Assembly (NCBI RefSeq): GCF_000236805.1 | Contig: NZ_AGFX01000012.1 | Location: 62,001-126,000, forward strand | DNA from: Paenibacillus peoriae KCTC 3763 | Lineage (GTDB): Bacteria > Bacillota > Bacilli > Paenibacillales > Paenibacillaceae | DNA: 64,000 nt | Reading direction: 5' to 3' | Part shown: positions 7,930 to 14,944 of the stretch, in pieces | How positions within the stretch are numbered: the stretch's first letter is position 1 | How the letters are laid out: every line of letters starts with the position of its first letter | The notes under the pieces: model-generated | Told to the model about the DNA's origin: nothing | Seen by the model: only the letters and a program-made list of their open reading frames with translations | The model's database searches: none | Program-made: the position numbers and the translations under genes

Positions 7930-8465
7930 CAGAATCTTCAAAATGGTCAGGAACGGATCGCCGCAAGCAGCTGCTGCTGTGGCTCAAAAATGAATCTCCG
8001 CTGACCGGGAACGAGCTGGCACGAAGAGCCTCCGTCTCCAGACAAGTAATTGTACAGGATATTTCCCTGTTAAAAGCAAGCCAAGAGCCTATCCTGGCTA
8101 CGAGCCAAGGATACATTTACATGGAGCCTGCGGGGCAAGCTGCTCCCATAGCCTCACGTATTATCGTGTGCAATCACCGACCTGAACAGACAGAAGAGGA
8201 ATTAAAGCTAATTGTGGATTATGGTGTAAGTGTGCAGGATGTTATTGTGGAGCATCCGGTATATGGCGATCTGACTGCTCCGATACGAGTCGGAAATCGC
8301 AAGGAAGTGGAGGATTTTATGCGCAAAATCAACTCCACTCAAGCCACATATTTGTCCCAGCTGACCGGAGGCATCCACCTTCATACCCTGCACGCCTCGG
8401 ATGAGGCTAAAATTAATGATGCCTGTGCTGCATTGGAGCAAGCCGGCTTTTTGATGACGGACTAG
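7926..8465 (+). CDS. nadR: Nicotinate-responsive repressor NiaR (NadR, YrxA)
   Basis: A 179-residue repressor of NAD synthesis genes. The N-terminal winged helix covers about residues 10-60 (LTGNELARRASVSRQVIVQDISLLK). The rest is a 3H domain with conserved His residues (VIVEHPVYGDL, GGIHLHTLHA) that binds nicotinate with a metal. It starts at TTG 7926, which overlaps the nadS stop TGA; AAGGAG lies eight bases upstream. The cognate operator is predicted at 6687-6702. The arrangement nadS-nadR opposite nadA matches Bacillus. Confidence 0.92.
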   Translation: MTESSKWSGTDRRKQLLLWLKNESPLTGNELARRASVSRQVIVQDISLLKASQEPILATSQGYIYMEPAGQAAPIASRIIVCNHRPEQTEEELKLIVDYGVSVQDVIVEHPVYGDLTAPIRVGNRKEVEDFMRKINSTQATYLSQLTGGIHLHTLHASDEAKINDACAALEQAGFLMTD

Positions 8466-8602
8466 CATATCGTTATAGCAGTCATAGTGAATAGGCTGAA
8501 ATGGGAGCCTTGATCACTGTTTAAAATCTGCGGTTTGCCGCGCTCTAACACGGCTTCGACGACAACAAGATTTTCGCAACAGTCAAGTATAGTATTTAAA
8601 AC
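8466..8602. other. Intergenic spacer after nadR
   Basis: No ORF with a ribosome site is seen between the nadR stop and the terminator at 8603. It may hold a degraded remnant, but nothing recognisable. Confidence 0.4.
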
Positions 8603-8636
8603 ACAGCTCATCCTACGGGGTGGGCTGTTTATTTTA
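8603..8636 (+). terminator. Intrinsic terminator after nadS-nadR
   Basis: 11-bp stem with two G-T pairs, ACAGCTCATCC (8603-8613) / GGGTGGGCTGT (8618-8628), loop TACG, followed by TTATTTTAT. It lies 137 bases after nadR. Confidence 0.75.
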
Positions 8637-8668
8637 TATTGTTTCCCTACGGTTGATTATTTCTCGAA

Positions 8669-8715
8669 AAGTAAACCAGGAGTCGATTGGAAGTTTACTT
8701 TATAAACCGTATAGT
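8669..8715 (+). promoter_or_regulatory. Inverted repeat and promoter of the XRE regulator gene
   Basis: AAGTAAAC (8669-8676) and GTTTACTT (8693-8700) are perfect inverted arms 16 bases apart, a plausible operator for autoregulation by the XRE protein. TTGGAA (8687-8692) and TATAGT (8710-8715), 17 bases apart, make a candidate promoter overlapping the right arm. The 5' leader would be very short. Confidence 0.45.
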
Positions 8716-8735
8716 AATAAGCGGAGGTGACGTTG

Positions 8736-9851
8736 ATGAAAGAAATCAATCTGGCATCGATCATTGTGGCCAAACGCAAGGGAAAAGGAATCACGCAGGA
8801 TGAGCTTGCGGCATATATCGGTGTTTCCAAAGCGTCTGTTTCCAAGTGGGAAACGGGGCAAAGCTATCCCGACATCACATTTCTCCCACAGCTTGCCGCC
8901 TATTTTAACATCAGCATAGACGAACTGATGGGCTATTCCCCGCAAATGGAACGGACCGACATCACAAAACTATACACCCGGTTGGCCTCCGATTTCGCTA
9001 CCCTGCCTTTTGAAGATGTAATCGCGGAGTGCGCTGCCATCATTAAAAAATATTACGCCTGTTTTCCACTCCTTTTGCAAATAGTCAGGCTGTACACAAA
9101 TCACTTCATGCTGGCGGGAACGCAGGAACAAAAAGAGGCGCTCCTGAACGAAACCGTGACGGTATGTGAGCGGATTCAGGCAGAAAGCGACGATGTTCAA
9201 CTTTCCAAAGAAGCGGTTTTATATCAGGCGATTTGCTGTCTGACGCTTAATAAACCACGGCGGGTTTTGGATTTACTTGGGGAAGGAATCCGACCTATGA
9301 TGCCGGAGGGTGTGTTAATTTCACAGGCTTATAAGGTTATGGGTAACTTTGGCAAAGCCAAAGAAACCTTGCAGATTGATCTGTATCAGTATACGATGGC
9401 GACTTTTCAAGGGCTGCTGAAAGTTCTGCAAACGAATATGGACAACCTCGAAAAAGCGGAAGAAGCCTTTCTGAGAGCGACAGATATCGCACGAAATTTT
9501 AATATGAAGCGGCTAAACCCAAACAATGTCATCCTGCTTTACGCACAAGGTGCTCATATGTATTGCGCGAACAATTTTCCTGAAAAAGCAATTGAACTGC
9601 TTGGAAAATATGTGGATACCTGCGTGGAAGGATTCTTCCCCTTCGAGCTTCATGGAGATTCCTTCTTTGATCAGATTGAACCGTGGCTGAATGATTGCGT
9701 CGTAGTCGCGCCCCGCAGCGAGCAGGTAATTAAGGAAAGCATGATGCGGGATGGACTGATGAATCCAGCGTTCGATTCGTTGCGAGATGACCCTAGATAT
9801 CAGCGAGTCGTTCATAAAATGGAAAAATTTATAGAAGGAAATAGACTATGA
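8736..9851 (+). CDS. XRE-family transcriptional regulator with TPR-like C-terminus
   Basis: A 371-residue protein. Residues 5-65 are a Cro/CI helix-turn-helix (GITQDELAAYIGVSKASVSKW). The remaining 300 residues are helical and look like tetratricopeptide-type repeats, for example EKAEEAFLRATDIARN and PEKAIELLGKYVDT. Such HTH-TPR proteins often sense peptides or report cell state; the ligand is unknown. ATG 8736 is eight bases after GGAGG; the in-frame GTG at 8727 overlaps that site and is rejected. It probably forms an operon with the hydrolase 53 bases downstream. Confidence 0.8.
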   Translation: MKEINLASIIVAKRKGKGITQDELAAYIGVSKASVSKWETGQSYPDITFLPQLAAYFNISIDELMGYSPQMERTDITKLYTRLASDFATLPFEDVIAECAAIIKKYYACFPLLLQIVRLYTNHFMLAGTQEQKEALLNETVTVCERIQAESDDVQLSKEAVLYQAICCLTLNKPRRVLDLLGEGIRPMMPEGVLISQAYKVMGNFGKAKETLQIDLYQYTMATFQGLLKVLQTNMDNLEKAEEAFLRATDIARNFNMKRLNPNNVILLYAQGAHMYCANNFPEKAIELLGKYVDTCVEGFFPFELHGDSFFDQIEPWLNDCVVVAPRSEQVIKESMMRDGLMNPAFDSLRDDPRYQRVVHKMEKFIEGNRL

Positions 9852-9904
9852 AAAAAAACACGCATGTAATAGCACCATCACTTATCTAGTCGGAGGTTAT
9901 AGAC

Positions 9905-10828
9905 ATGAACGAAAAAATAATCATTGGCAGGGGAATGAAATACCCTTTGAATGGGATATTGTCGTTGCCGGATCATTGTACTTCAATGGTCCCGGCTGTG
10001 GTACTGGTGCATGGCTCAGGCCCTGCGGATATGGATGAAAGTATCGGCGCTAATAAGCCGTTCCGCGATATTGCAGAAGCACTGTCTGCCAAAGGAATCG
10101 CTGTGCTTCGCTATGACAAGCGTACAAAGATTTACGGGAAGCAGATGCTGAAAGAAAACCCCGGCGATGTTACTGTGGAAAGCGAAACAATAGAAGACGC
10201 CATCCTTGCCGCCAAACTGCTTAAAAATGACGGCAGAATTGACTCCGACAAGGTGTACATTTTAGGTCACAGCCTCGGCGGTATGCTCGCGCCACGTATT
10301 GACGCGGAGGGCGGTGATTTCACAGGTATAATCATATGTGCAGGCTCGCCGCGTATTTTGAGCGATATTTTGATGAGCCAAAATGATGATATGCTCAGTC
10401 AACTGCCTAAATTTCTACAAAAAATAGCGAATAGGCAAATCGCGGGTCTCAAAGCCAAATTCGACGCCATCTCCGGTATGAATGAGGAAAAAGCAAAACA
10501 GACAAAGATTTTTGGTAAAACCTACGCATGGTATTTTAAGGAGATGGCCGAACATCCCGTTACCCATTATCTGAGCAGAACAGAAAAACCCCTGCTGATA
10601 TTGCAGGGAGACAAGGATTTTCAGGTCTCCACGGAAAAGGATTTCGCACTCTATCAGCAAATCTGCATCGGGAAGCCCAATGTCCGTTTCAAGCTCTATC
10701 CCGGATTGAACCACCTGTTTATGAAGTCGGTTTATGGCAGGGTCAAGGACTTCAAAAAAGAGTACAAAATCCCACAAAAGGTGTCTACTGAAGTTTTGGA
10801 GGATATTGCGGAGTGGATATTGGCCTAA
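9905..10828 (+). CDS. Alpha/beta hydrolase (esterase/peptidase S9-like)
   Basis: A 307-residue alpha/beta hydrolase. Visible elements are the oxyanion motif VLVHGSGPADMDE (near residue 35), the nucleophile elbow GHSLGG (Ser in ILGHSLGGMLAP), the acid in LLILQGDKDFQV, and the catalytic His in YPGLNHLF. The family resembles dienelactone-hydrolase or prolyl-oligopeptidase-like esterases; no substrate can be assigned. CGGAGG is a clear ribosome site nine bases before ATG. It follows the XRE regulator, so it may be that regulator's target. Confidence 0.8.
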   Translation: MNEKIIIGRGMKYPLNGILSLPDHCTSMVPAVVLVHGSGPADMDESIGANKPFRDIAEALSAKGIAVLRYDKRTKIYGKQMLKENPGDVTVESETIEDAILAAKLLKNDGRIDSDKVYILGHSLGGMLAPRIDAEGGDFTGIIICAGSPRILSDILMSQNDDMLSQLPKFLQKIANRQIAGLKAKFDAISGMNEEKAKQTKIFGKTYAWYFKEMAEHPVTHYLSRTEKPLLILQGDKDFQVSTEKDFALYQQICIGKPNVRFKLYPGLNHLFMKSVYGRVKDFKKEYKIPQKVSTEVLEDIAEWILA

Positions 10829-10880
10829 AGCAACATGAAAGTGGCCCTCCTACAAACAAAAAATCGCTAGGGGCAATTAG

Positions 10881-11153
10881 CTATACGGTAAATCGATCAA
10901 CGAAAAGGTTGTTCACTTTGCCGATCTTGGGGCCGCCCTTATTAAAGCCCGAAGTGAAGGTACTGATCCGTTTGTTGCGCTTGATGCCGTTATACCGTGG
11001 GATCAGATCGTCGCCTCCGTGGAAGAAGCTAAAAGGCTGGCACGGCCCGTAGATTACGACTATTTGGACTTGCTGGAAAAGAAATTCTATGCAACTCCGG
11101 AAATACACGCCAACGCTGTTGATAGGCATGTGGCGGTATCCCATTTTGAATAA
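10881..11153 (+). pseudogene. Tn3-family transposase remnant
   Basis: A 90-codon open segment without start or ribosome site. Its residues (VVHFADLGAALIKA, DPFVALDAVIPWDQ, VASVEEAKRLARP, DYDYLDLLEKKFYAT) read like an internal piece of a Tn3-family TnpA. A stop interrupts the frame just upstream (10878-10880), and the match breaks down after YAT. It is the scar of a past transposon next to an AT-rich gene pair. No inverted repeats or resolvase were found. The identification rests on remembered family sequence. Confidence 0.6.
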
Positions 11154-11208
11154 AGGTTTATCATTTCAATGAGCCTTATTTCGCAAACGCTCCCGTTTTC
11201 AGCTTCCA

Positions 11209-12171
11209 TCAATATTTTTCTAAAATAGAAGTTAATAGTTTTCCATCGATATTACCACCGGACAAAACAAGAGCAATGTTTTGTCCGCCAATTTTTTCTC
11301 GGTGCTCCATAACGGCAGCAACAGATGCACAGCCTCCAGCTTCAACAATATATTTCTCTTCTTTCGCTATAAAGCTTACTGCTTTTGCAATGGCTTCTTC
11401 TGTTACAACAAGGAATTCATCAACATAGTCTTTCGCCATTTCATAGCTTAGTTTGCCGACACCGCCAACTAGAGCATCACACAATGATTCTTCGCTTGGA
11501 TATTCTTCATAGAAGGTCTTGTGCTTATAAGAGTCTACCATAGCAGGACATGCTTCAGTCTGCACGCCGATAATACGGATATCTGGCTTTATTGCTTTTG
11601 CAGCAACTGCAATACCTGTGATAAGTCCTCCTCCGCCAATTGGGACTACTATCGTATCAATATCCCGATTTTGCTCAAGGATTTCAATGGCAATTGTTCC
11701 TTGACCAGCATATATTTTAGGATCACTATAATATGCATCAATGAAAGTTAGACCATTTTTCTTTACATATGCCATCCCCAGTAAGTGTGCTTCATCATAG
11801 TTTTTACCCATCAGCATTACATCCGCCCCAAAGTATTTTATCTTATCCATTTTACTTTGGGGCGTGTTTTCAGGGACAATGATTTTTGTATTCTTTATGC
11901 CAAGAATCGAAGCTGCATAACTAACGGAACTCCCATGATTTCCTGAAGAAATGGTTCCAATTCCACGTTCTTTTTCTTCTTCCGTTAAAGTCATCATTTT
12001 ATTTAACGCACCGCGAATTTTAAAACTCTTTGCCTTTTGAAAAGATTCAAGTTTAAAGAAATATTTCTTATTTTCATCTCCTAAATAATAAGATTCTTCT
12101 AGTGGTGTTTTTCGTACATCATTTTTGATACGTTCATATGCGTCTTTTACTTCCTGATAATTTAAACTCAT
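11209..12171 (-). CDS. PLP-dependent threonine/serine dehydratase-like enzyme
   Basis: A fold-type II PLP enzyme of 320 residues. SFKIRGA holds the PLP lysine, SSGNHGSS is the phosphate/substrate Asn loop, GGGGL binds the PLP phosphate, and LSGGN closes the fold. It resembles catabolic threonine dehydratase, serine racemase, hydroxyaspartate dehydratase (BhcB) and EutB. ATG 12171 has AAAGGAG nine bases upstream, so the extension to 12228 is rejected. It is 16 bases downstream of an ornithine-cyclodeaminase-like gene, evidently one operon. Base composition is clearly more AT-rich than the flanks. No regulatory ACT domain is present, so biosynthetic IlvA is unlikely. Confidence 0.8.
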   Translation of the reverse strand: MSLNYQEVKDAYERIKNDVRKTPLEESYYLGDENKKYFFKLESFQKAKSFKIRGALNKMMTLTEEEKERGIGTISSGNHGSSVSYAASILGIKNTKIIVPENTPQSKMDKIKYFGADVMLMGKNYDEAHLLGMAYVKKNGLTFIDAYYSDPKIYAGQGTIAIEILEQNRDIDTIVVPIGGGGLITGIAVAAKAIKPDIRIIGVQTEACPAMVDSYKHKTFYEEYPSEESLCDALVGGVGKLSYEMAKDYVDEFLVVTEEAIAKAVSFIAKEEKYIVEAGGCASVAAVMEHREKIGGQNIALVLSGGNIDGKLLTSILEKY

Positions 12172-12187
12172 TTTTCCATTTCTCCTT

Positions 12188-13201
12188 TTAAATATTAGCT
12201 TTAATGCCAAGTCCGTTTTTTTCTGCATGCTTTAGTGCGATTTCAGCTGTAGCAATATCCAAAAGTGCCATACCAGTAGCATCAAATATTGTAATTTGAT
12301 CTTCGTTTGTCCTTCCTTTAACTTTGTCCAATATTAAGTCGCCTATTTCACCAATGATATCTTTTTCACTTATAATACCTTGTTTAAGAGGGATTTCTAT
12401 TTCGCCCACATGCTTGCAATGCTCCATGTCGTCTACAAATATTAAAGCTGATGACATGATGCCTGAGTCTATTTCTTGTTTTCCTTCCATATCTGCTCCT
12501 ATACAAGAAATATGAGTCCCTTTTTGAATCCACTCTTTTTTTATGATTGGTTTTCTCGATGGTGTTACAGTTATGATAATTTGACTATCAGTTACTGCTT
12601 TTTCCAAGTCTTTTACAGCTTCAAATGTGATATCTTCAGTACTTATTCCAAATTCATTTTGAAGCTCATTACGAATACCATCGACAAAACTTTTTGCTCC
12701 TTCTGATTTTTGTGCAGCTACTCGTACTTTCTTTATATTTGGCAATGCAGTCAATGTTGCAGCAATTTGGAAAACTGCTTGATTTCCAGCACCCACAATC
12801 AATAAGTTTTCTGAAGTTTTTCTGGCCAAATATTTTGCCCCTAATGCACCTGCTGCCCCAGTTCTCATTCCTGTGATATAAGAAGCATCCGTCATTCCAA
12901 TTGGCACTCCAGTGTCAGCATCAAACACAGCAATCATCCCAATTAAAGTTGGAATGTCTTTTTCTACATTGCTTCCAAACCAAGTTACTGTTTTGTGACC
13001 AAAAAGCTTCCTACTTTTTAAATAGCCGGATTTAATATCCAAATCGGCTTTTCCTGGATTAAATTCATAAAACACCGTAGGCCATACTTCTGTCATTCCT
13101 TCACTCTTTGATTTATACACGGCCTCAACTACCTCAATTACTTGCTGCATGTTTATAAATTGCGATATATCTTCCTTACTTAAAACTCGAATCTCAAACA
13201 T
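12188..13201 (-). CDS. Ornithine cyclodeaminase / mu-crystallin family protein
   Basis: A 337-residue NAD(P)-dependent enzyme. The dinucleotide site is LLIVGAGNQAVFQIAA (about residues 130-145). Substrate-side motifs include SGYL, TGMRTGAAGALGAKYLA and FVDDMEHCKHVGEI. Members include ornithine cyclodeaminase, iminosuccinate reductase (BhcD), EutC, and SbnB-type dehydrogenases. Paired with a dehydratase, a BhcB/BhcD or EutB/EutC-like role in degrading a hydroxy-amino acid is the best guess. ATG 13201 is preceded by AAAGGAGG; the in-frame start at 13222 lies upstream of that site. The gene is AT-rich, suggesting acquisition. Confidence 0.8.
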   Translation of the reverse strand: MFEIRVLSKEDISQFINMQQVIEVVEAVYKSKSEGMTEVWPTVFYEFNPGKADLDIKSGYLKSRKLFGHKTVTWFGSNVEKDIPTLIGMIAVFDADTGVPIGMTDASYITGMRTGAAGALGAKYLARKTSENLLIVGAGNQAVFQIAATLTALPNIKKVRVAAQKSEGAKSFVDGIRNELQNEFGISTEDITFEAVKDLEKAVTDSQIIITVTPSRKPIIKKEWIQKGTHISCIGADMEGKQEIDSGIMSSALIFVDDMEHCKHVGEIEIPLKQGIISEKDIIGEIGDLILDKVKGRTNEDQITIFDATGMALLDIATAEIALKHAEKNGLGIKANI

Positions 13202-13375
13202 ATCGTTGACCTCCTTTAACAAGTATGAATTTGCATTTATCCCTAAAAAAACAATAAAGCACTGAATCTCACCCCTCCTAAAAAGGCCCTAACGGAGTGA
13301 AATTCAGTGCTTTTTATCGTTTTTACCCGGGGATAAAAACAAGCATCATATTATTTGATTTTTAATTACACGACG
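13202..13375 (-). promoter_or_regulatory. Leader of the dehydratase operon with terminator-like hairpin
   Basis: A long hairpin has arms AAAGCACTGAAT (13256-13267) and ATTCAGTGCTTT (13302-13313), plus inner pairs. On the minus strand it is followed by TTATTGTTTTTTT and sits 55 bases before the ATG, so it could be an attenuator. Further up is a small GTTTTTA/TAAAAAC hairpin near 13320-13342, and a possible promoter with -10 TTAATA near 13378. No known riboswitch class is recognised. A plain bidirectional terminator is the alternative. Confidence 0.45.
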
Positions 13376-13498
13376 ATATTAACATAATTTTATTAGAAAA
13401 AGCAATGCAATTCCCGAATACTACTTTTTTGGTTTTAATGGCTAACGCCGTGAAATCAACGAAGGACTCAATACAGCTACGCTGGTACTACCCCAAAT

Positions 13499-13533
13499 AA
13501 AAAAATCCCGGCCCCCTTATAAAGGGAATCGGG
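13499..13533 (-). terminator. Intrinsic terminator of greA
   Basis: On the minus strand the stem CCCGATTCCCTT / AGGGGGCCGGG (13507-13533, loop TATA, minor mismatches) is followed by ATTTTTTT. It begins 7 bases after the greA stop. Confidence 0.85.
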
Positions 13534-13539
13534 AATGAA

Positions 13540-14019
13540 CTATGTGAGCTTAATTTCGAGCAACTCATATTTAATTACAGCCATGGGTGCATCTACCTCA
13601 ATAATGCTTCCCACTTCTTTTCCCAGAAGCGCCTTACCTAAAGGACTCTCATACGAAATTTTATTTTCCTGAACATCTGCCTCGGCGGGACTTACAATTT
13701 TGTACTCCACCTTTTCCGAAAATTCAATATCATTGAGAATGACGGTTGAACCTATACTAACCGTTCTAAGGTCCAAATTGCTTTCATCCACAAGCCGGGC
13801 TTTGGTCAACATTTTTTCCAATACCATAATTCGTGTCTCCATGAAGGCTTGATCGTCTTTGGCTGAATGATATTCACTATTTTCCTTCAGGTCTCCGTAG
13901 CTGATTGCCAGCTTGAGACGCTCGGCCAGTTCCTTGCGTTTTACGGTCTTCAGTTCCTTGAGCTCTTCCTCCAGCTTGGCTAAGCCCTCTTTGGTTAACA
14001 ACACTTCTTCATTTGACAT
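13540..14019 (-). CDS. greA: Transcription elongation factor GreA
   Basis: A 159-residue GreA that rescues backtracked RNA polymerase by stimulating transcript cleavage through the secondary channel. The N-terminal coiled coil spans about residues 8-75, with the conserved tip ISYGDLKENSEYHSAKDDQ whose acidic residues reach the active site. The C-terminal FKBP-like domain has the signatures ISYESPLGKALLGK and IEVDAP near the end. Length is standard. ATG follows AGGAG about ten bases upstream. It is monocistronic with its own terminator. Confidence 0.95.
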   Translation of the reverse strand: MSNEEVLLTKEGLAKLEEELKELKTVKRKELAERLKLAISYGDLKENSEYHSAKDDQAFMETRIMVLEKMLTKARLVDESNLDLRTVSIGSTVILNDIEFSEKVEYKIVSPAEADVQENKISYESPLGKALLGKEVGSIIEVDAPMAVIKYELLEIKLT

Positions 14020-14271
14020 TTTTTATCCACAACTCCTATTTCGTTTGCTTTATTGTAGTTTACTCTATATTGAACGAACATGCGAAAATAATTTACATTG
14101 CAATAAGAGTCCGGAAATACTCGCTTTAGGGTTATTCTCACAGTAACCAATGCTTTCTTTTCGCATACTATAAGATTATATCGCAGTTGATGAGCACGTG
14201 CAGTGCCACTGTCCTTGTCCCAAACTTTCTTCATACCAGGCAAGAACAGTTGATGGCGGGAGGAAGATTCA
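14020..14271. other. Intergenic region between greA and a small gene
   Basis: Divergent promoter region of about 250 bases. A minus-strand ORF across it (13995-14561) lacks a ribosome site and overlaps greA and the next gene, so it is not called. No repeat or RNA structure stands out. Confidence 0.4.
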
Positions 14272-14619
14272 ATGGCTTCCTTAGGTAAGAACGGAAATGG
14301 AAATCGCAAATCCAAATCATCCCCTAACTCTAACGGACAAAAAAAAAGCGGATTAAACACCAACTCGGCTATCTTCTCTGCTCTGCATGGAAAAAATGTG
14401 GAGGTCGTAGTAGCGGCCCTGTTGTTAACAGGAAAGCTGCACGTCGATTCCGTTACTTTATACAGACAAGCAACTCTGCTTGTAGGATTAACGGGAAAAT
14501 TCAAAACACTGGCATCGAACTCTACCAATGTCGACAACATGGTGAAATTTTTAAATGACAACGGGAATATGACGCTGGATCAAGTCATACAAGCTTTTCA
14601 ACAGAAAATGGATAAGTAA
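14272..14619 (+). CDS. Small hypothetical protein
   Basis: I do not recognise this 115-residue protein. The first 30 residues are polar and rich in Lys, Asn, Ser and Gly (GKNGNGNRKSKSSPNSNGQ), and the rest is helical with a hydrophobic stretch VEVVVAALLLTGKL and a C-terminal DQVIQAFQQKMDK. It has no signal peptide. GGGAGGA lies eight bases before ATG. It is followed 29 bases later by a 48-codon membrane-peptide gene and a terminator, so the two probably form an operon. Confidence 0.65.
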   Translation: MASLGKNGNGNRKSKSSPNSNGQKKSGLNTNSAIFSALHGKNVEVVVAALLLTGKLHVDSVTLYRQATLLVGLTGKFKTLASNSTNVDNMVKFLNDNGNMTLDQVIQAFQQKMDK

Positions 14620-14648
14620 CACACCGATGATGAAAGGGGTTATTTGCG

Positions 14649-14795
14649 GTGAGTGAGCTTACGGCAAACGAGTTTGACGGGGAGCATTTTGCAGAGTTTA
14701 TCATTCTCACCATTCTGATTGTTTTATTTTTCTTCGGCTCTACCGATATAGATACGCTCTCGACTCAGCCAACATCATCTTCATCCTCCTCCTAA
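14649..14795 (+). CDS. Small single-pass membrane peptide, YjcZ-like
   Basis: A 48-codon ORF starting at GTG, about ten bases after AAAGGGG. The peptide has an acidic N-terminus (ELTANEFDGEHFAE), one hydrophobic segment (FIILTILIVLFFFG) and a tail of Ser residues. The hydrophobic core resembles the short YjcZ/YtzN-type peptides of sporulating Firmicutes, but the match is loose. It lies between the 115-residue gene and a terminator, as expected for a real second cistron. Confidence 0.55.
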   Translation: MSELTANEFDGEHFAEFIILTILIVLFFFGSTDIDTLSTQPTSSSSSS

Positions 14796-14803
14796 ATGGG
14801 CAG

Positions 14804-14829
14804 GTTCCCGTTCCAGCGGGACTTTTTTT
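14804..14829 (+). terminator. Intrinsic terminator after the small-gene pair
   Basis: Stem GTTCCCG (14804-14810) / CGGGAC (14817-14822) with one bulged T, followed by seven T. It lies eight bases after the stop of the membrane peptide. Confidence 0.8.
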
Positions 14830-14898
14830 ATTAAATACCGATATTCGGGATGTGAAGCGATACGTTAAACGAAAGAGCGACAGCCTGAATAAGTAAAG

Positions 14899-14939
14899 AA
14901 GAGCATCTATCAGGCTCCGCAAAGCCAATAGATGCTCTT
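14899..14939. terminator. Hairpin after the secreted multidomain gene
   Basis: Perfect 12-bp inverted repeat AAGAGCATCTAT (14899-14910) / ATAGATGCTCTT (14928-14939) with extra GGCT/AGCC pairs inside. It lies just beyond the stop of the minus-strand gene. The T-run is imperfect on both strands, so termination is likely but not certain. Confidence 0.6.
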
Positions 14940-14944
14940 GTTAT

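Noticed and set aside
10813-11052. Plus-strand ORF of 79 codons after the hydrolase
   Set aside because: Another frame (10881-11153) gives recognisable Tn3 transposase residues; this one gives none.
13465-13500. T-box-like string GGGGTAGTACCAGCG on the minus strand
   Set aside because: It resembles the T-box core but lies about 150-200 bases upstream of the only terminator hairpin, without stem I features.
13995-14561. Minus-strand ORF of 188 codons
   Set aside because: It overlaps greA and covers the better supported 115-residue plus-strand gene; no ribosome site and no recognisable protein features.
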